From contig DSAV01000159.1 in NCBI GenBank assembly GCA_011046295.1, positions 1 through 8,922 of the forward strand: 8,922 bases of DNA, in the 5' to 3' direction. The stretch is from Deltaproteobacteria bacterium. Lineage in GTDB: Bacteria > Desulfobacterota > Syntrophia > Syntrophales > Smithellaceae. A program made the position numbers and the translations under genes. The notes beneath the pieces are model-generated. The model was given only the letters and a program-made list of their open reading frames with translations. It was not told the origin of the DNA and made no database searches. Of the stretch, positions 1 through 6,866 are shown in pieces. Each line of letters opens with the position of its first letter. The stretch's first letter is position 1.

Positions 1-719
1 AGCGCGTTGAGCAGGCTGGATTTACCCACGTTGGGCTTGCCGGTAATCACAACATTCAAACCCTGAGTGATTATTTTTGCCTCATGGTATGTAGCGAGAA
101 GTTTCTCTATGCTTTTCTTCGCTTCATCAATCTGCGGCGCCGGGGCGAGTGATTCTTCCGCGGATACGTCTTCCATAAAATCGATAGACGCGTCAAGCGT
201 TGCGAGCGCTTCAATCAAAAGGCTTCTTGCTTTTTCAATTTCGGCGGTCAACTTCCCCTTTAATTGCGCCAGCCCCAAGGCAAACGCCTGCGGTGTCGGA
301 GCGGCGGCCATCGCGGCCAGCGCTTCCGCCTGAGACAAATCCAGTTTATTATTAAAAAAAGCTCGTTGAGAAAATTCACCTGGTCCGGCGGGCCGGCAGC
401 CCAGGCTCACCAGTTCGGAAAGAATTTTTTGCATGATGACAAAACTGCCGTGACAGTTTATTTCGATAACGTCTTCACCGGTAAAGGAGCTTGGCCCGCG
501 CATAAAGGAAATCAGCACTTCATCCAGCGCTGTTTTCTCGTCGGCGGAAACAATGTCGCCATGATACAGGACGTGGCTTTCCCACGAACAATTATTCTTG
601 CTTGGTTTAAAGATGCGGCGAGCTGTTTCCAGCGCCCGCGGGCCGCTGACACGGATTATTCCGATTCCTCCAGCGCCGAGTGGCGTGGCTACGGCCGCTA
701 TGGTATCCTGGCGAAGCAC
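1..719 (-). CDS. mnmE: tRNA uridine-5-carboxymethylaminomethyl modification GTPase MnmE (TrmE), N-terminal part
   Basis: MnmE is a dimeric GTPase that works with MnmG to modify the wobble uridine (xm5U34) of certain tRNAs, using a tetrahydrofolate-bound one-carbon unit. Reading the minus strand from GTG at 719 gives 239 uninterrupted codons. They open with VLRQDTIAAVATPLGAGGIG, the typical tetrahydrofolate-binding N-terminal domain. Family motifs follow: TGEDVIEINCHG near residue 80, PGEFSQRAFFNNKLDLSQAEA near 115-135, and finally GKPNVGKSSLLNA (residues 227-239), the G1/P-loop of the G domain. The rest of the G domain, the second helical part and the C-terminal CxGK motif lie beyond the window edge; the family is about 450 residues long. 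GTG is chosen as start because an in-frame TGA lies three codons upstream and an AAGGGG sits about 12 nt before it. It is the last visible gene of the rpmH operon, 41 bp after jag. Small departures from consensus (CHGS for CHGG) do not suggest a pseudogene. Confidence 0.96.
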   Translation of the reverse strand, partial: MLRQDTIAAVATPLGAGGIGIIRVSGPRALETARRIFKPSKNNCSWESHVLYHGDIVSADEKTALDEVLISFMRGPSSFTGEDVIEINCHGSFVIMQKILSELVSLGCRPAGPGEFSQRAFFNNKLDLSQAEALAAMAAAPTPQAFALGLAQLKGKLTAEIEKARSLLIEALATLDASIDFMEDVSAEESLAPAPQIDEAKKSIEKLLATYHEAKIITQGLNVVITGKPNVGKSSLLNA

Positions 720-760
720 AATAAGTCACTTCCCCTTAATAGTTTATGGATAAAAACGTT

Positions 761-1561
761 TTACCCTTGATTTTGCCGGCTGTTTTGAACTGCTTTGCCT
801 TTCTTCGCGGGAAGAACAACTATTTTTCTGTATTCTCCCTCGCCCCGGCTTTTTGTCGTCAGTAGCTCATCTTCCTGCAGCGCCAGATGAATGATGCGCC
901 GGTCGTGCGCGCTCATATGGCCCAGCGATACCGGCTTGCGCGTTTTTTTCACCTTGTGTCTCACCTTTTCCGCCAGCTCCAACAGCGACTCTTCCCTCCT
1001 GCGCCGGTACTCTCCCGAATCAATGGAAATTATTTTACGTTCGCCGTTTGATTTGTTGATGGCTTTGTTCAAAATGTACTGAAGGGCGTCAAGGTTCTGG
1101 CCGCGCTTACCGATAAGCAAACCGCTGTCGCCACCTTCGATATTAAGCACAATTTTTTCATCCGACTCCACAATATTCACGCCACAGAGCAAAGACATTC
1201 TGTGCAAAATTCCTTCCAGCAGCTCCTTTGCGCGCAGCGCGAGAGTCGTAGATTCTCCGGAGGATGAAGATTCTCTGCCCGGCGCCGGTGTTTTGTCCTG
1301 CTCGCGTGCCGGTTTTTTTTCTCCCTTTTCTTTCTTTTCACTTTTGGATTCAGATCTTTCGGAAAAATCGAAATCCATGTCAAAGGAAAGCAAAGAAGCT
1401 CTTATTTTCGCCTTTTTGGAAAGCATCCCCAAGAAACCGCCGGCTTCTTCGGAAATTATTTCAATATTTAATTTTTCGCGTGTCACGCCGAACTCGCTAC
1501 ACGCCTTCTCAATGGCTTCGTCAATTGATTTGCCTTCTATTTCCAGTGTTCTCGTGTCCAT
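761..1561 (-). CDS. jag: Jag/KhpB family RNA-binding protein (SpoIIIJ-associated), Jag_N-KH-R3H
   Basis: This is a 266-residue cytoplasmic RNA-binding protein of the Jag (KhpB/EloR) family, usually encoded directly after yidC. Three parts are visible. Residues 1-52 are the Jag_N domain, with the hallmark EEAGGFLGMLSKKAKI ending. Residues about 57-108 are a charged, low-complexity linker rich in Lys, Glu and Ser. The KH domain follows, with its GKRG loop at 151-154 (GLLIGKRGQNLDALQYILNK), and then an R3H domain at about 187-252 carrying the R-x3-H signature (R221, H225). In Firmicutes the KhpA/KhpB pair binds many RNAs and affects cell elongation and division; the role in diderms is much less clear. 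The start ATG at 1561 has GAGG seven nt upstream and lies 22 bp after the yidC stop, consistent with co-transcription. Length and all three domains are normal for the family. Confidence 0.95.
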   Translation of the reverse strand: MDTRTLEIEGKSIDEAIEKACSEFGVTREKLNIEIISEEAGGFLGMLSKKAKIRASLLSFDMDFDFSERSESKSEKKEKGEKKPAREQDKTPAPGRESSSSGESTTLALRAKELLEGILHRMSLLCGVNIVESDEKIVLNIEGGDSGLLIGKRGQNLDALQYILNKAINKSNGERKIISIDSGEYRRRREESLLELAEKVRHKVKKTRKPVSLGHMSAHDRRIIHLALQEDELLTTKSRGEGEYRKIVVLPAKKGKAVQNSRQNQG

Positions 1562-1583
1562 CTTCCAACCTCTTTTACGTATA

Positions 1584-3260
1584 TCAATTGGCCAGTTTCT
1601 TGTTGATATACATCTGCTGACCGATACTTAAAATATTATTGAACAACCAGTAAATAACCAGCCCCGAAGGAAAATTTAAAAAGAAAATGGTCAGAACCAC
1701 AGGCATGAACATCATCATCTTGGCCATCATGGGATCGCCCATGGTCGGCGTCATTTTCTGCTGGATAAACTGCGATATTCCCATAAGAATGGGAGTAATG
1801 TAATAAGGATCCTTCGCCGATAAATCCTGAATCCAGAAGAAAAACGGCGAATGGCGCAATTCAATGGCATACAACAGGGCGTTGAAAAGCCCGATAAAAA
1901 CCGGAAGCTGGATCAAAAGAGGAAGGCACCCGCTCAGGGGATTAACCTTGTGCGCACGGTAGAGCGCCATTGTTTCCTGCCCGATTTTCGACTGGTCTTT
2001 CTTATATTTTTGCTTCAGCTCATTTATCTTGGGCTGAAGTTTCTGCATTTCTCTCATTGACTTATAGCTCATATTTCCCAAAGGCCAGAAAACCAATTTT
2101 ATCAGGATGGTCAGCAAAATAATTGCCAAACCGTAATTGGGAACAAATCCATGCAGAAACTTAAGGAAAAGAAGGAAGGGAACAGCCAGCCATTTAAAAA
2201 TACCAAAATCTATGGCGCGTTCCAGGCCGACATTAAGCGACTTGAGCAAATCATACTGCTTGGGCCCCAGATAAAGGGAATAACCGACAACGGCGCTCTG
2301 GCCTCCCGGTATTATTTCTTTTTGTCCCCAAATGCCCACCGTGACCATGTTACGGCTGTCGCGGGACATTATTGAACTGGTTAAAGAAGGGTTTTCGGGA
2401 ATAAATGAGGCAACGAAATATTTGGTTTCAAAACCTCCCCACAGCACGTTGGGGCCAAACATTTTGTCACTGTCGAGCTTCTTGACCTCCTGCCTTTTGA
2501 TGCTGTTCGCCACGGAAACCAACGGCCCCTGCTTATCATACCTGGAGTAGCTATTGGCGGGATCTTCATACTGATGCCAGTTAAGCCTGGGCGTCTGAAT
2601 CAGCAGCGCGCCCGTTAAATTGTACATCTTTACATCGAGTTCGATTGCATAATTATCAGGATTAAAGGTATAAATTTTCTCTACCTTTATCACCCCATCA
2701 TAAATTCCGGAAAATACCAGACGTTTCTCCTCGTTGCCGCCTGTTAAGTCCAGGCTTCCGACATCCGCTCTAAACATGGAATCCTCCGGGATGTTGATAC
2801 TGGAATCAGGGAAGGTAATAGCAAGAGGATAAGGCATTCCTTCTTTGACGCTGACAAGTTCCACTGGCTCGCCGCTTTTCGGTTGCAGGTCTTTTTGTGA
2901 GCCGGTAATGAAATTTTTAACGACCGGGAAAATATCGTTCGGGCAATTAACGCATTCTTCCCGGTAATTTTTGAGTTTAAATGATTTAAGTCCCGCGCCC
3001 TTGGTGGAAAAAACAGCCGTGTAAAGAGAGGTTTCAACAGTAATCTCTTTTTCCGCGATATTTCTCATAACAGCGGTCTTTTTCGCCTTGGCTATCTCTC
3101 CCGGAGAAAGAGGCTTCATAACCTCCTCTTTGAGAATCTGCATCTCCCCTTCTTCAGCAACCGGTTCGAGTTGCTGCTCGGGCGGTTTTACAAAAAATAT
3201 CTGATAAAGAAAAAGCACGGCAAGTGACAAGACTATCGCAAGTAGCGTCCTTTTGTCCAT
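1584..3260 (-). CDS. yidC: Membrane protein insertase YidC (Oxa1/Alb3 family), Gram-negative type
   Basis: YidC inserts and folds inner-membrane proteins, alone or with SecYEG. The 558-residue product shows the Gram-negative layout. A first membrane segment spans residues 6-24, followed by a proline/glutamate-rich stretch and a large periplasmic P1 domain (about 60-340). The conserved 5-TM-type core runs from about 353 to the end, with hydrophobic segments near 353-373, 377-395, 445-467, 487-500 and 515-547. The cytoplasmic hairpin between about 397 and 435 includes MQKLQPKINELKQKYKKD. The family block NPLSGCLPLLIQLPVFIGLF is at 440-459, and FPSGLVIYW is at 530-538. The hydrophilic-groove arginine of E. 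coli (R366, in VRGIMYPL) aligns with Lys388 here, a conservative change. An AGGGAGG Shine-Dalgarno lies six nt before ATG 3260. The gene follows yidD by 24 bp and precedes jag by 22 bp. Confidence 0.98.
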   Translation of the reverse strand: MDKRTLLAIVLSLAVLFLYQIFFVKPPEQQLEPVAEEGEMQILKEEVMKPLSPGEIAKAKKTAVMRNIAEKEITVETSLYTAVFSTKGAGLKSFKLKNYREECVNCPNDIFPVVKNFITGSQKDLQPKSGEPVELVSVKEGMPYPLAITFPDSSINIPEDSMFRADVGSLDLTGGNEEKRLVFSGIYDGVIKVEKIYTFNPDNYAIELDVKMYNLTGALLIQTPRLNWHQYEDPANSYSRYDKQGPLVSVANSIKRQEVKKLDSDKMFGPNVLWGGFETKYFVASFIPENPSLTSSIMSRDSRNMVTVGIWGQKEIIPGGQSAVVGYSLYLGPKQYDLLKSLNVGLERAIDFGIFKWLAVPFLLFLKFLHGFVPNYGLAIILLTILIKLVFWPLGNMSYKSMREMQKLQPKINELKQKYKKDQSKIGQETMALYRAHKVNPLSGCLPLLIQLPVFIGLFNALLYAIELRHSPFFFWIQDLSAKDPYYITPILMGISQFIQQKMTPTMGDPMMAKMMMFMPVVLTIFFLNFPSGLVIYWLFNNILSIGQQMYINKKLAN

Positions 3261-3284
3261 GAAGAACCTCCCTGTTGTTCTTTG

Positions 3285-3512
3285 TTATTTTACCGGATCA
3301 TATCCGCCGGGATGAAAAGGATGACATCGTAAAATTCTTTTTACGCCCAGGAATGAACCTTTAGCGGGGCCATGCAGTTTAATCGCCTCAATGGCGTATT
3401 CGGAGCATGACGGATAAAAGCGGCAACACTGGCCGAAAAAGACGGGGGAAATGCAAACTTGGTATAAACGAATTACGCAAACAAAAAATTTTGTTACAAT
3501 TTTTTTGAACAT
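3285..3512 (-). CDS. yidD: Membrane protein insertion efficiency factor YidD
   Basis: This 75-residue protein belongs to the YidD family (formerly DUF37), small membrane-associated factors encoded between rnpA and yidC that help YidC-dependent insertion. The hallmark motifs are present in order: an amphipathic N-terminus (residues 1-24), GQCCRFYPSCSEYAIEAI (27-44), HGPAKGSFLGVKRILRCHPF (47-66) and HPGGYDPV (67-74). The three family cysteines (C30, C36, C63) are kept; C29 is additional. The length is normal. The start ATG 3512 lies three bases after the rnpA TAA, with no good independent Shine-Dalgarno in that gap, so translation is probably coupled to rnpA. A longer minus-strand frame overlapping this gene (3388-3618) is a shadow. 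Confidence 0.96.
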   Translation of the reverse strand: MFKKIVTKFFVCVIRLYQVCISPVFFGQCCRFYPSCSEYAIEAIKLHGPAKGSFLGVKRILRCHPFHPGGYDPVK

Positions 3513-3515
3513 AAA

Positions 3516-3863
3516 TTATGTTCTGTCTTTCCGCTCGAAGAGGTCTGTCAATTCCCTGCATACTTCCGGATAAGAGAGTTGGGGCATGTCCTTTCTGGCC
3601 ATTACAATAACATCGCAACCTTCGGGGAACAGGGCTTTGTTGAGGCGGAAAAATTCTCTGATCAGCCGTTTAATTCTGTTTCTTCTTACAGCGTTCCCCG
3701 CTTTTTTGGATACGGTGATTCCCAGCCTCCCGGCACCCCGGGCATTACGGCATGTTATAGTGACGAAATTTCTTGAGCTTTTCCAAACCCCCTGCTGGTA
3801 TATTTCCTTAAACCCTGCTGAGCTAGTTATCCTTTGTGCTTTCCGGTAAGATTGTTTTTTCAT
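3516..3863 (-). CDS. rnpA: Ribonuclease P protein component
   Basis: RnpA is the protein subunit of RNase P, which with the catalytic RNA (rnpB, not in this window) removes the 5' leader of precursor tRNAs. The 115-residue basic product carries the family signature KKAGNAVRRNRIKRLIREFF at residues 53-72, containing the RNR core (R61-N62-R63) that contacts RNA. It also has the central-cleft strand pattern RNFVTITCRN (31-40) and RLGITVSKK (46-54). The size is typical (110-120). ATG 3863 is used because it gives the standard N-terminus, although the nearest Shine-Dalgarno-like element (AGGGATGG) lies a rather long 13 nt upstream. The gene follows rpmH by 41 bp and abuts yidD, the usual order. 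Confidence 0.97.
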   Translation of the reverse strand: MKKQSYRKAQRITSSAGFKEIYQQGVWKSSRNFVTITCRNARGAGRLGITVSKKAGNAVRRNRIKRLIREFFRLNKALFPEGCDVIVMARKDMPQLSYPEVCRELTDLFERKDRT

Positions 3864-3904
3864 GCATACCGACCGGCCATCCCTAAAAACTTAAAAACTC
3901 CGAT

Positions 3905-4042
3905 TTATACGGCCAAACGCTTTCTGCCTTTGGCTCTTCTGCGGTTTAATACTTGTCGGCCGGATTTCGTCGCCATGCGGACAAGAAAACCATGAGTTCT
4001 TTTTCTCTTTAAATTCGTTTTATTTGTTAATGTCTTTTTCAT
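3905..4042 (-). CDS. rpmH: 50S ribosomal protein L34 (bL34)
   Basis: The minus strand from ATG 4042 encodes 45 residues ending RRRAKGRKRLAV. The protein contains KRKRTHGFLVRM (12-23) and SGRQVLNRRRAKGRKRLAV (27-45), the conserved body of L34, a very basic protein that folds into 23S rRNA of the large subunit. AGGGG lies eight nt before the start codon. The N-terminus is odd. Most L34 proteins begin MKRT[FY]QPS or a close variant, but this one begins MKKTLTNKTN, one residue longer than the common 44-residue form and lacking the Q-P pair. No simple one-base change restores the standard motif, so it looks like real divergence rather than a sequencing error. It is the first gene of the rnpA-yidC-mnmE run, 41 bp before rnpA. 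Confidence 0.96.
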   Translation of the reverse strand: MKKTLTNKTNLKRKRTHGFLVRMATKSGRQVLNRRRAKGRKRLAV

Positions 4043-4059
4043 CGGCAAAACCCCTGAAA

Positions 4060-4102
4060 GTTATAAGGTCATGCGTAAACCACAGTCACCTTTATTTGTC
4101 AA
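4060..4102 (-). promoter_or_regulatory. Candidate promoter region for the rpmH operon
   Basis: Reading the minus strand, a perfect TTGACA lies at 4102-4097, inside the 93-bp gap between the patatin gene and rpmH. Seventeen bases downstream is TTTACG (4079-4074), a poor -10. A better -10, TATAAC (4065-4060), lies 31 bp from TTGACA, too far to pair with it; its own upstream partner would be GTGACT at an 18-bp spacing. The region probably drives rpmH separately from the helicase-patatin pair, but which hexamers are used cannot be decided by eye. No terminator hairpin with a T-run is visible after the patatin gene, so read-through is also possible. Confidence 0.35.
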
Positions 4103-4135
4103 GACCAATTTAGTTCATTCGCCGCCGTTGATTCA

Positions 4136-5038
4136 TCACAGGCGCCCTTCCTGACGTAATTTGTCCAAAATTTGATTTATTGCGGGCATGGCTTCCAGCG
4201 CCGCTTTTTCACCGTCCATTATGCCTTCATGCCTTTTGGAAAAGTCGCTTGCGCCGATATAATCCACCTTGGGACTGATAACCACATCGGCATGCCTGAT
4301 TTGAAACATCCCTACCTTGCTATGCATGATATCAATCGCCTGCAGAATGGTTTCCAGCGTGCGTTTGGGCGCCGCCGTTTGGATCCCCGCCGATATATTC
4401 ACCGCGATCACCACATCCGCTCCGAACCGCCGGGCAACATCCGCGGCCAGAGGGTTAACCACGCCGCCATCCACATAATAATTGCCGGCAATCGGCACCG
4501 GGTTGAAAACTCCCGGAATAGCGCAACTGGCGCGCACTGCTTTTCCCGCGTTACCGCGTCCGAAAATCATTTCCTCTCCGTTTTGTATATTTGTCGCCAC
4601 GGCATAAAAGGGAATTTTGAATTTTTCCATCGGCGTATACTGCACCCGCGTATTTACATAATTTTCCAGCTTCTCGCCTCTGATAAAACCGTTGTCGGGA
4701 AGGATAATATCAACGACTTCGTCTCTTTGAATATTAATGGCAATTGTCTGCAGTTCATAGGCGCTATAACCGTAGGCGTACAAACTGCCGACAAAGGAAC
4801 CTACGCTGGTGCCTACAACCATATGTATTGGAACATTCTGCGATTCCAAAACTTTTAATACTCCGATATGAGCAAAACCCTTGGAAGCTCCGGCTCCCAA
4901 AACAACGGCTATTTTAGCCTGTCTTGCCGGCACAATTTCCTTAGGCACAGTAGCGCAGGAAAGAAATAACATCGATGCAATCAGGCAAAATATTATACTT
5001 GTGTTTTTCCCGAAAAGGCAAAATTTTTTTTTCATCAT
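4136..5038 (-). CDS. Patatin-like phospholipase (RssA/NTE-like) with lipoprotein signal
   Basis: This 300-residue protein begins with a lysine-containing N-terminus and a hydrophobic segment (about 13-27) ending LFLSC, so Cys28 is a plausible lipidation site; the -3/-2 residues (F, L) are not ideal for a lipobox. The patatin domain covers about residues 42-255. It has an oxyanion-hole loop G-A-G-A-S-K-G (48-54), the nucleophile elbow GTSVG with Ser78 (76-80), and the catalytic Asp190 in DGG (190-192). The Ser-Asp dyad is therefore intact, which predicts a lipid acyl hydrolase anchored in the envelope. The substrate is unknown. The flanking motifs FAHIGVLKVLE and RASCAIPGVF are typical of bacterial RssA/NTE-type patatins. 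A second in-frame ATG follows the first directly. AAGGA lies five nt before the first and eight nt before the second, so either may start translation. The gene begins one base after the helicase stop, implying coupled expression. Confidence 0.9.
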   Translation of the reverse strand: MMKKKFCLFGKNTSIIFCLIASMLFLSCATVPKEIVPARQAKIAVVLGAGASKGFAHIGVLKVLESQNVPIHMVVGTSVGSFVGSLYAYGYSAYELQTIAINIQRDEVVDIILPDNGFIRGEKLENYVNTRVQYTPMEKFKIPFYAVATNIQNGEEMIFGRGNAGKAVRASCAIPGVFNPVPIAGNYYVDGGVVNPLAADVARRFGADVVIAVNISAGIQTAAPKRTLETILQAIDIMHSKVGMFQIRHADVVISPKVDYIGASDFSKRHEGIMDGEKAALEAMPAINQILDKLRQEGRL

Positions 5039-5039
5039 T

Positions 5040-6500
5040 TTATTCCTTTCTTACTTTTTTATTTTTACGGCGGGGCCTTCTTTTTGAAGCTTCTTTCTTT
5101 GCCGGAGATACCGGTTCATCGGTTATAGCCGGCTGCGCCGGTGGCACATGCAGGGACTGCTGATAATAGTCGTCCAGAAGCATGGTAATCAGCGCAATCT
5201 GATCCTCCGTCTGCGACAAACTTTTGGCCAGCGGCGCGAAGCGCCTCATTCTTTCTATTTGCAGATTATCGCGTGCGCGCAGGCGGGCTTCCAGAAGCGC
5301 GATTATCCTCTGGGCAACGACTCTTTCCAGTTCTTCATCGCCGGGCATCGGCCTTTCCAGCATTTTTATATCGTAATACCGGGCAATGCTTTGTAATTTG
5401 AATTTTTCCATTTCCGCCACCAATGAAATCGCTACGCCGCTCGAGCCCATGCGCCCGGTTCGCCCGGCGCGGTGTATGTACGCCTCCGGGTCTTCAGGCG
5501 GCTCGTACTGAATAACATGAGACAAATCGGGAATATCAATGCCGCGCGCCGCCACATCGGTGGCCACCAGAAAACGCAGCGCGCCGCGCCGCACACGCGC
5601 CATTACTTTCTCCCGCGCGCTTTGGGCCAAATCGGAACTGAGTTCATCAGCATCGTAACCGAAACGCTTTAAAACGACGGAGAGATAATGCACCGTATCC
5701 TTTGTGTTACAAAATATAATCGCCGAAGCGGGATTTTCTATTTCTATAATTTTTACCAGTGACCTTTCCTTGCGCATACCCGGAACAACGTAATAAACGT
5801 GTTCTATCGCGGCAACATGCACCTGGGAACCACTCAGGCTCAGCAGTTGCGGAGCGCGCAGAAATTGTTCCGCCAGGCGAACAACCTGAGGCGGAAAAGT
5901 GGCGGAAAACATAGAACTTAATATTTCTTGCGCCGGGATATATTTACGGATTTTCACCATATCCGGGTAAAAGCCCATAGACAGCATACGGTCGGCTTCG
6001 TCAAATATCAGTATTTTCAAGTTATCCAGGGAAAGAGTGTTTTTCAACAAGTGGTCCAGAATTCTTCCCGGTGTACCGATGACCAGTTGCGCTCCGCCGC
6101 GAAAAGCTTCCAACTGCGCGGCGTAACCAACGCCGCCATAAACAACAGCTGCTTTTAAATCCGTGGAACATAACAGCATCTGTGCTTCCTTGTAGACTTG
6201 CAAGGCAAGTTCCCGCGTGGGAACGAGCACCAGCGCCTGGGCAACATTCTTTTTTAAATCAATTTTCTGCATAATTGGCAAAAGGTAAGCGCCTGTTTTT
6301 CCGCTACCTGTTCGCGACTGAACCATTACATCGCGCTCCGCCAGAAGACAGGGGATCGCTTTTGCCTGTACCGGCGTAAGTGCGCTCCACCCGGCGCGTT
6401 CGCACGCCTGACGCAGTTCGTCTGATAGTTTTTCCACAGATGTCTCGGGCAAGGCTTCAACTGTTGCATTATTTTTTTCTTCTGTTGAATTTTTTTTCAT
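5040..6500 (-). CDS. DEAD-box ATP-dependent RNA helicase (CsdA/RhlE-like)
   Basis: This 486-residue superfamily 2 RNA helicase has all core motifs: a Q-motif region with LTPVQ (41-45), motif I SRTGSGKT (62-69), Ia PTRELA (94-99), Ib TPGR (143-146), II DEAD (167-170), III SAT (199-201), IV IIFCNT (261-266), V ATDVAARGID (313-322) and VI HRAGRTGR (343-350). A region after about residue 380 is predicted mostly helical, and the last about 20 residues form a strongly basic tail (KKEASKRRPRRKNKKVRKE), probably for RNA binding. Proteins of this kind remodel rRNA or mRNA in ribosome assembly and cold adaptation; the exact subfamily is uncertain. Departures from the usual consensus are Ser62 for Ala in motif I, loss of the upstream Phe of the Q motif, and SSDL (288-291) where most have HGDL. 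The ATG at 6500 has AAGG five nt upstream. The gene is divergent from rho. Confidence 0.95.
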   Translation of the reverse strand: MKKNSTEEKNNATVEALPETSVEKLSDELRQACERAGWSALTPVQAKAIPCLLAERDVMVQSRTGSGKTGAYLLPIMQKIDLKKNVAQALVLVPTRELALQVYKEAQMLLCSTDLKAAVVYGGVGYAAQLEAFRGGAQLVIGTPGRILDHLLKNTLSLDNLKILIFDEADRMLSMGFYPDMVKIRKYIPAQEILSSMFSATFPPQVVRLAEQFLRAPQLLSLSGSQVHVAAIEHVYYVVPGMRKERSLVKIIEIENPASAIIFCNTKDTVHYLSVVLKRFGYDADELSSDLAQSAREKVMARVRRGALRFLVATDVAARGIDIPDLSHVIQYEPPEDPEAYIHRAGRTGRMGSSGVAISLVAEMEKFKLQSIARYYDIKMLERPMPGDEELERVVAQRIIALLEARLRARDNLQIERMRRFAPLAKSLSQTEDQIALITMLLDDYYQQSLHVPPAQPAITDEPVSPAKKEASKRRPRRKNKKVRKE

Positions 6501-6520
6501 AAAAACCTTTCTAATTCGCG

Positions 6521-6540
6521 ATTATATATCATTATATATC
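6521..6540 (-). promoter_or_regulatory. Tandem 10-bp repeat with two TATAAT boxes, candidate helicase promoter
   Basis: On the minus strand the unit GATATATAAT occurs twice in a row, giving TATAAT at 6536-6531 and at 6526-6521. The second lies 20 bp before the helicase ATG, which would leave a very short leader containing the AAGG ribosome-binding site. No good -35 is found at 16-18 bp from either box; the nearest TTGAGC (6563-6558) is 21 bp from the first TATAAT. Either box could be the -10, or the repeat could be a binding site. Confidence 0.4.
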
Positions 6541-6633
6541 ATCCGGTTCAGCTTCGTGCTCAAAACAAGAAATAATTGCCGGACCGAACACTAGACCCTT
6601 TAAAACATTTTTTCCGGCATCAGTAAAATATTC

Positions 6634-6660
6634 TTGACAGCTTGGTTCTATTAATATAAT
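6634..6660 (+). promoter_or_regulatory. Candidate rho promoter (TTGACA / TATAAT)
   Basis: A perfect TTGACA (6634-6639) is followed by a perfect TATAAT (6655-6660), spaced 15 bp rather than the preferred 17. At 17-bp spacing the hexamer would be TAATCT (6657-6662). Transcription would begin near 6667, giving rho a leader of about 200 nt. The sequence match is strong but the short spacing lowers confidence. Confidence 0.5.
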
Positions 6661-6866
6661 CTTTTGACCAGTTCGAAAAGGTTTTTTTTAAGCCTATCCT
6701 TTGGAGAGTTTCAAGTATTCAAATAAATAACCTGCTGCTCATTCTGTAAGTATTTAAAAATTCGTGACTACCTTTGTGTATTTCTTGAAAAATATCGTGA
6801 GCAAAAGTGAATATATCCGGCCTTAATATTATTAGTGAATCAAAATTTTAAAGAAGGAAGCATTTT

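Larger units (their letters stand above)
6501..6866. other. Divergent helicase/rho intergenic region including the rho leader
   Basis: This is 366 bp without a supportable gene, notably AT-rich. It carries a tandem repeat with -10-like hexamers toward the helicase (6521-6540), a promoter-like pair toward rho (6634-6660), a weak hairpin with an eight-T run (6661-6689), an imperfect direct repeat of AAGTATTyAAAwA at 6713-6725 and 6748-6760 (11 of 13 identical), and the rho Shine-Dalgarno AAGGA at 6854-6858, eight nt from ATG. There is no ATG on the plus strand between 6661 and rho. Long untranslated leaders are known for rho in other bacteria, where Rho represses its own synthesis by early termination, so a similar role is possible here by analogy only. 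Confidence 0.6.

Noticed and set aside
745..753. TTATCCATA on the minus strand, one mismatch from a DnaA box
   Set aside because: It is a single isolated match in the mnmE-jag gap with no cluster or AT-rich unwinding element, so it is not evidence of an origin.
264..770. 168-codon open frame on the plus strand
   Set aside because: It lies antisense to mnmE, whose minus-strand translation matches the family throughout; the plus-strand product has no recognisable features.
1584..3260. Lys388 in place of the YidC groove arginine as a possible defect
   Set aside because: The change keeps the positive charge and the rest of the protein is canonical, so it was not treated as loss of function.
4172..4858. 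228-codon open frame on the plus strand
   Set aside because: It is antisense to the patatin gene, where the Ser-Asp dyad and family motifs are clear; the plus-strand product is rich in His/Ile/Arg with no recognisable domain.
6577..6619. Inverted repeat TGCCGGA / TCCGGCA in the helicase-rho gap
   Set aside because: The arms are only 7 bp with a 29-nt loop and no T-run; chance is a sufficient explanation.
6764..6826. Possible 20-codon leader peptide before rho starting with GTG
   Set aside because: There is no Shine-Dalgarno, no ATG, and no similarity to known rho leader peptides that can be seen; an open frame this short is expected by chance.
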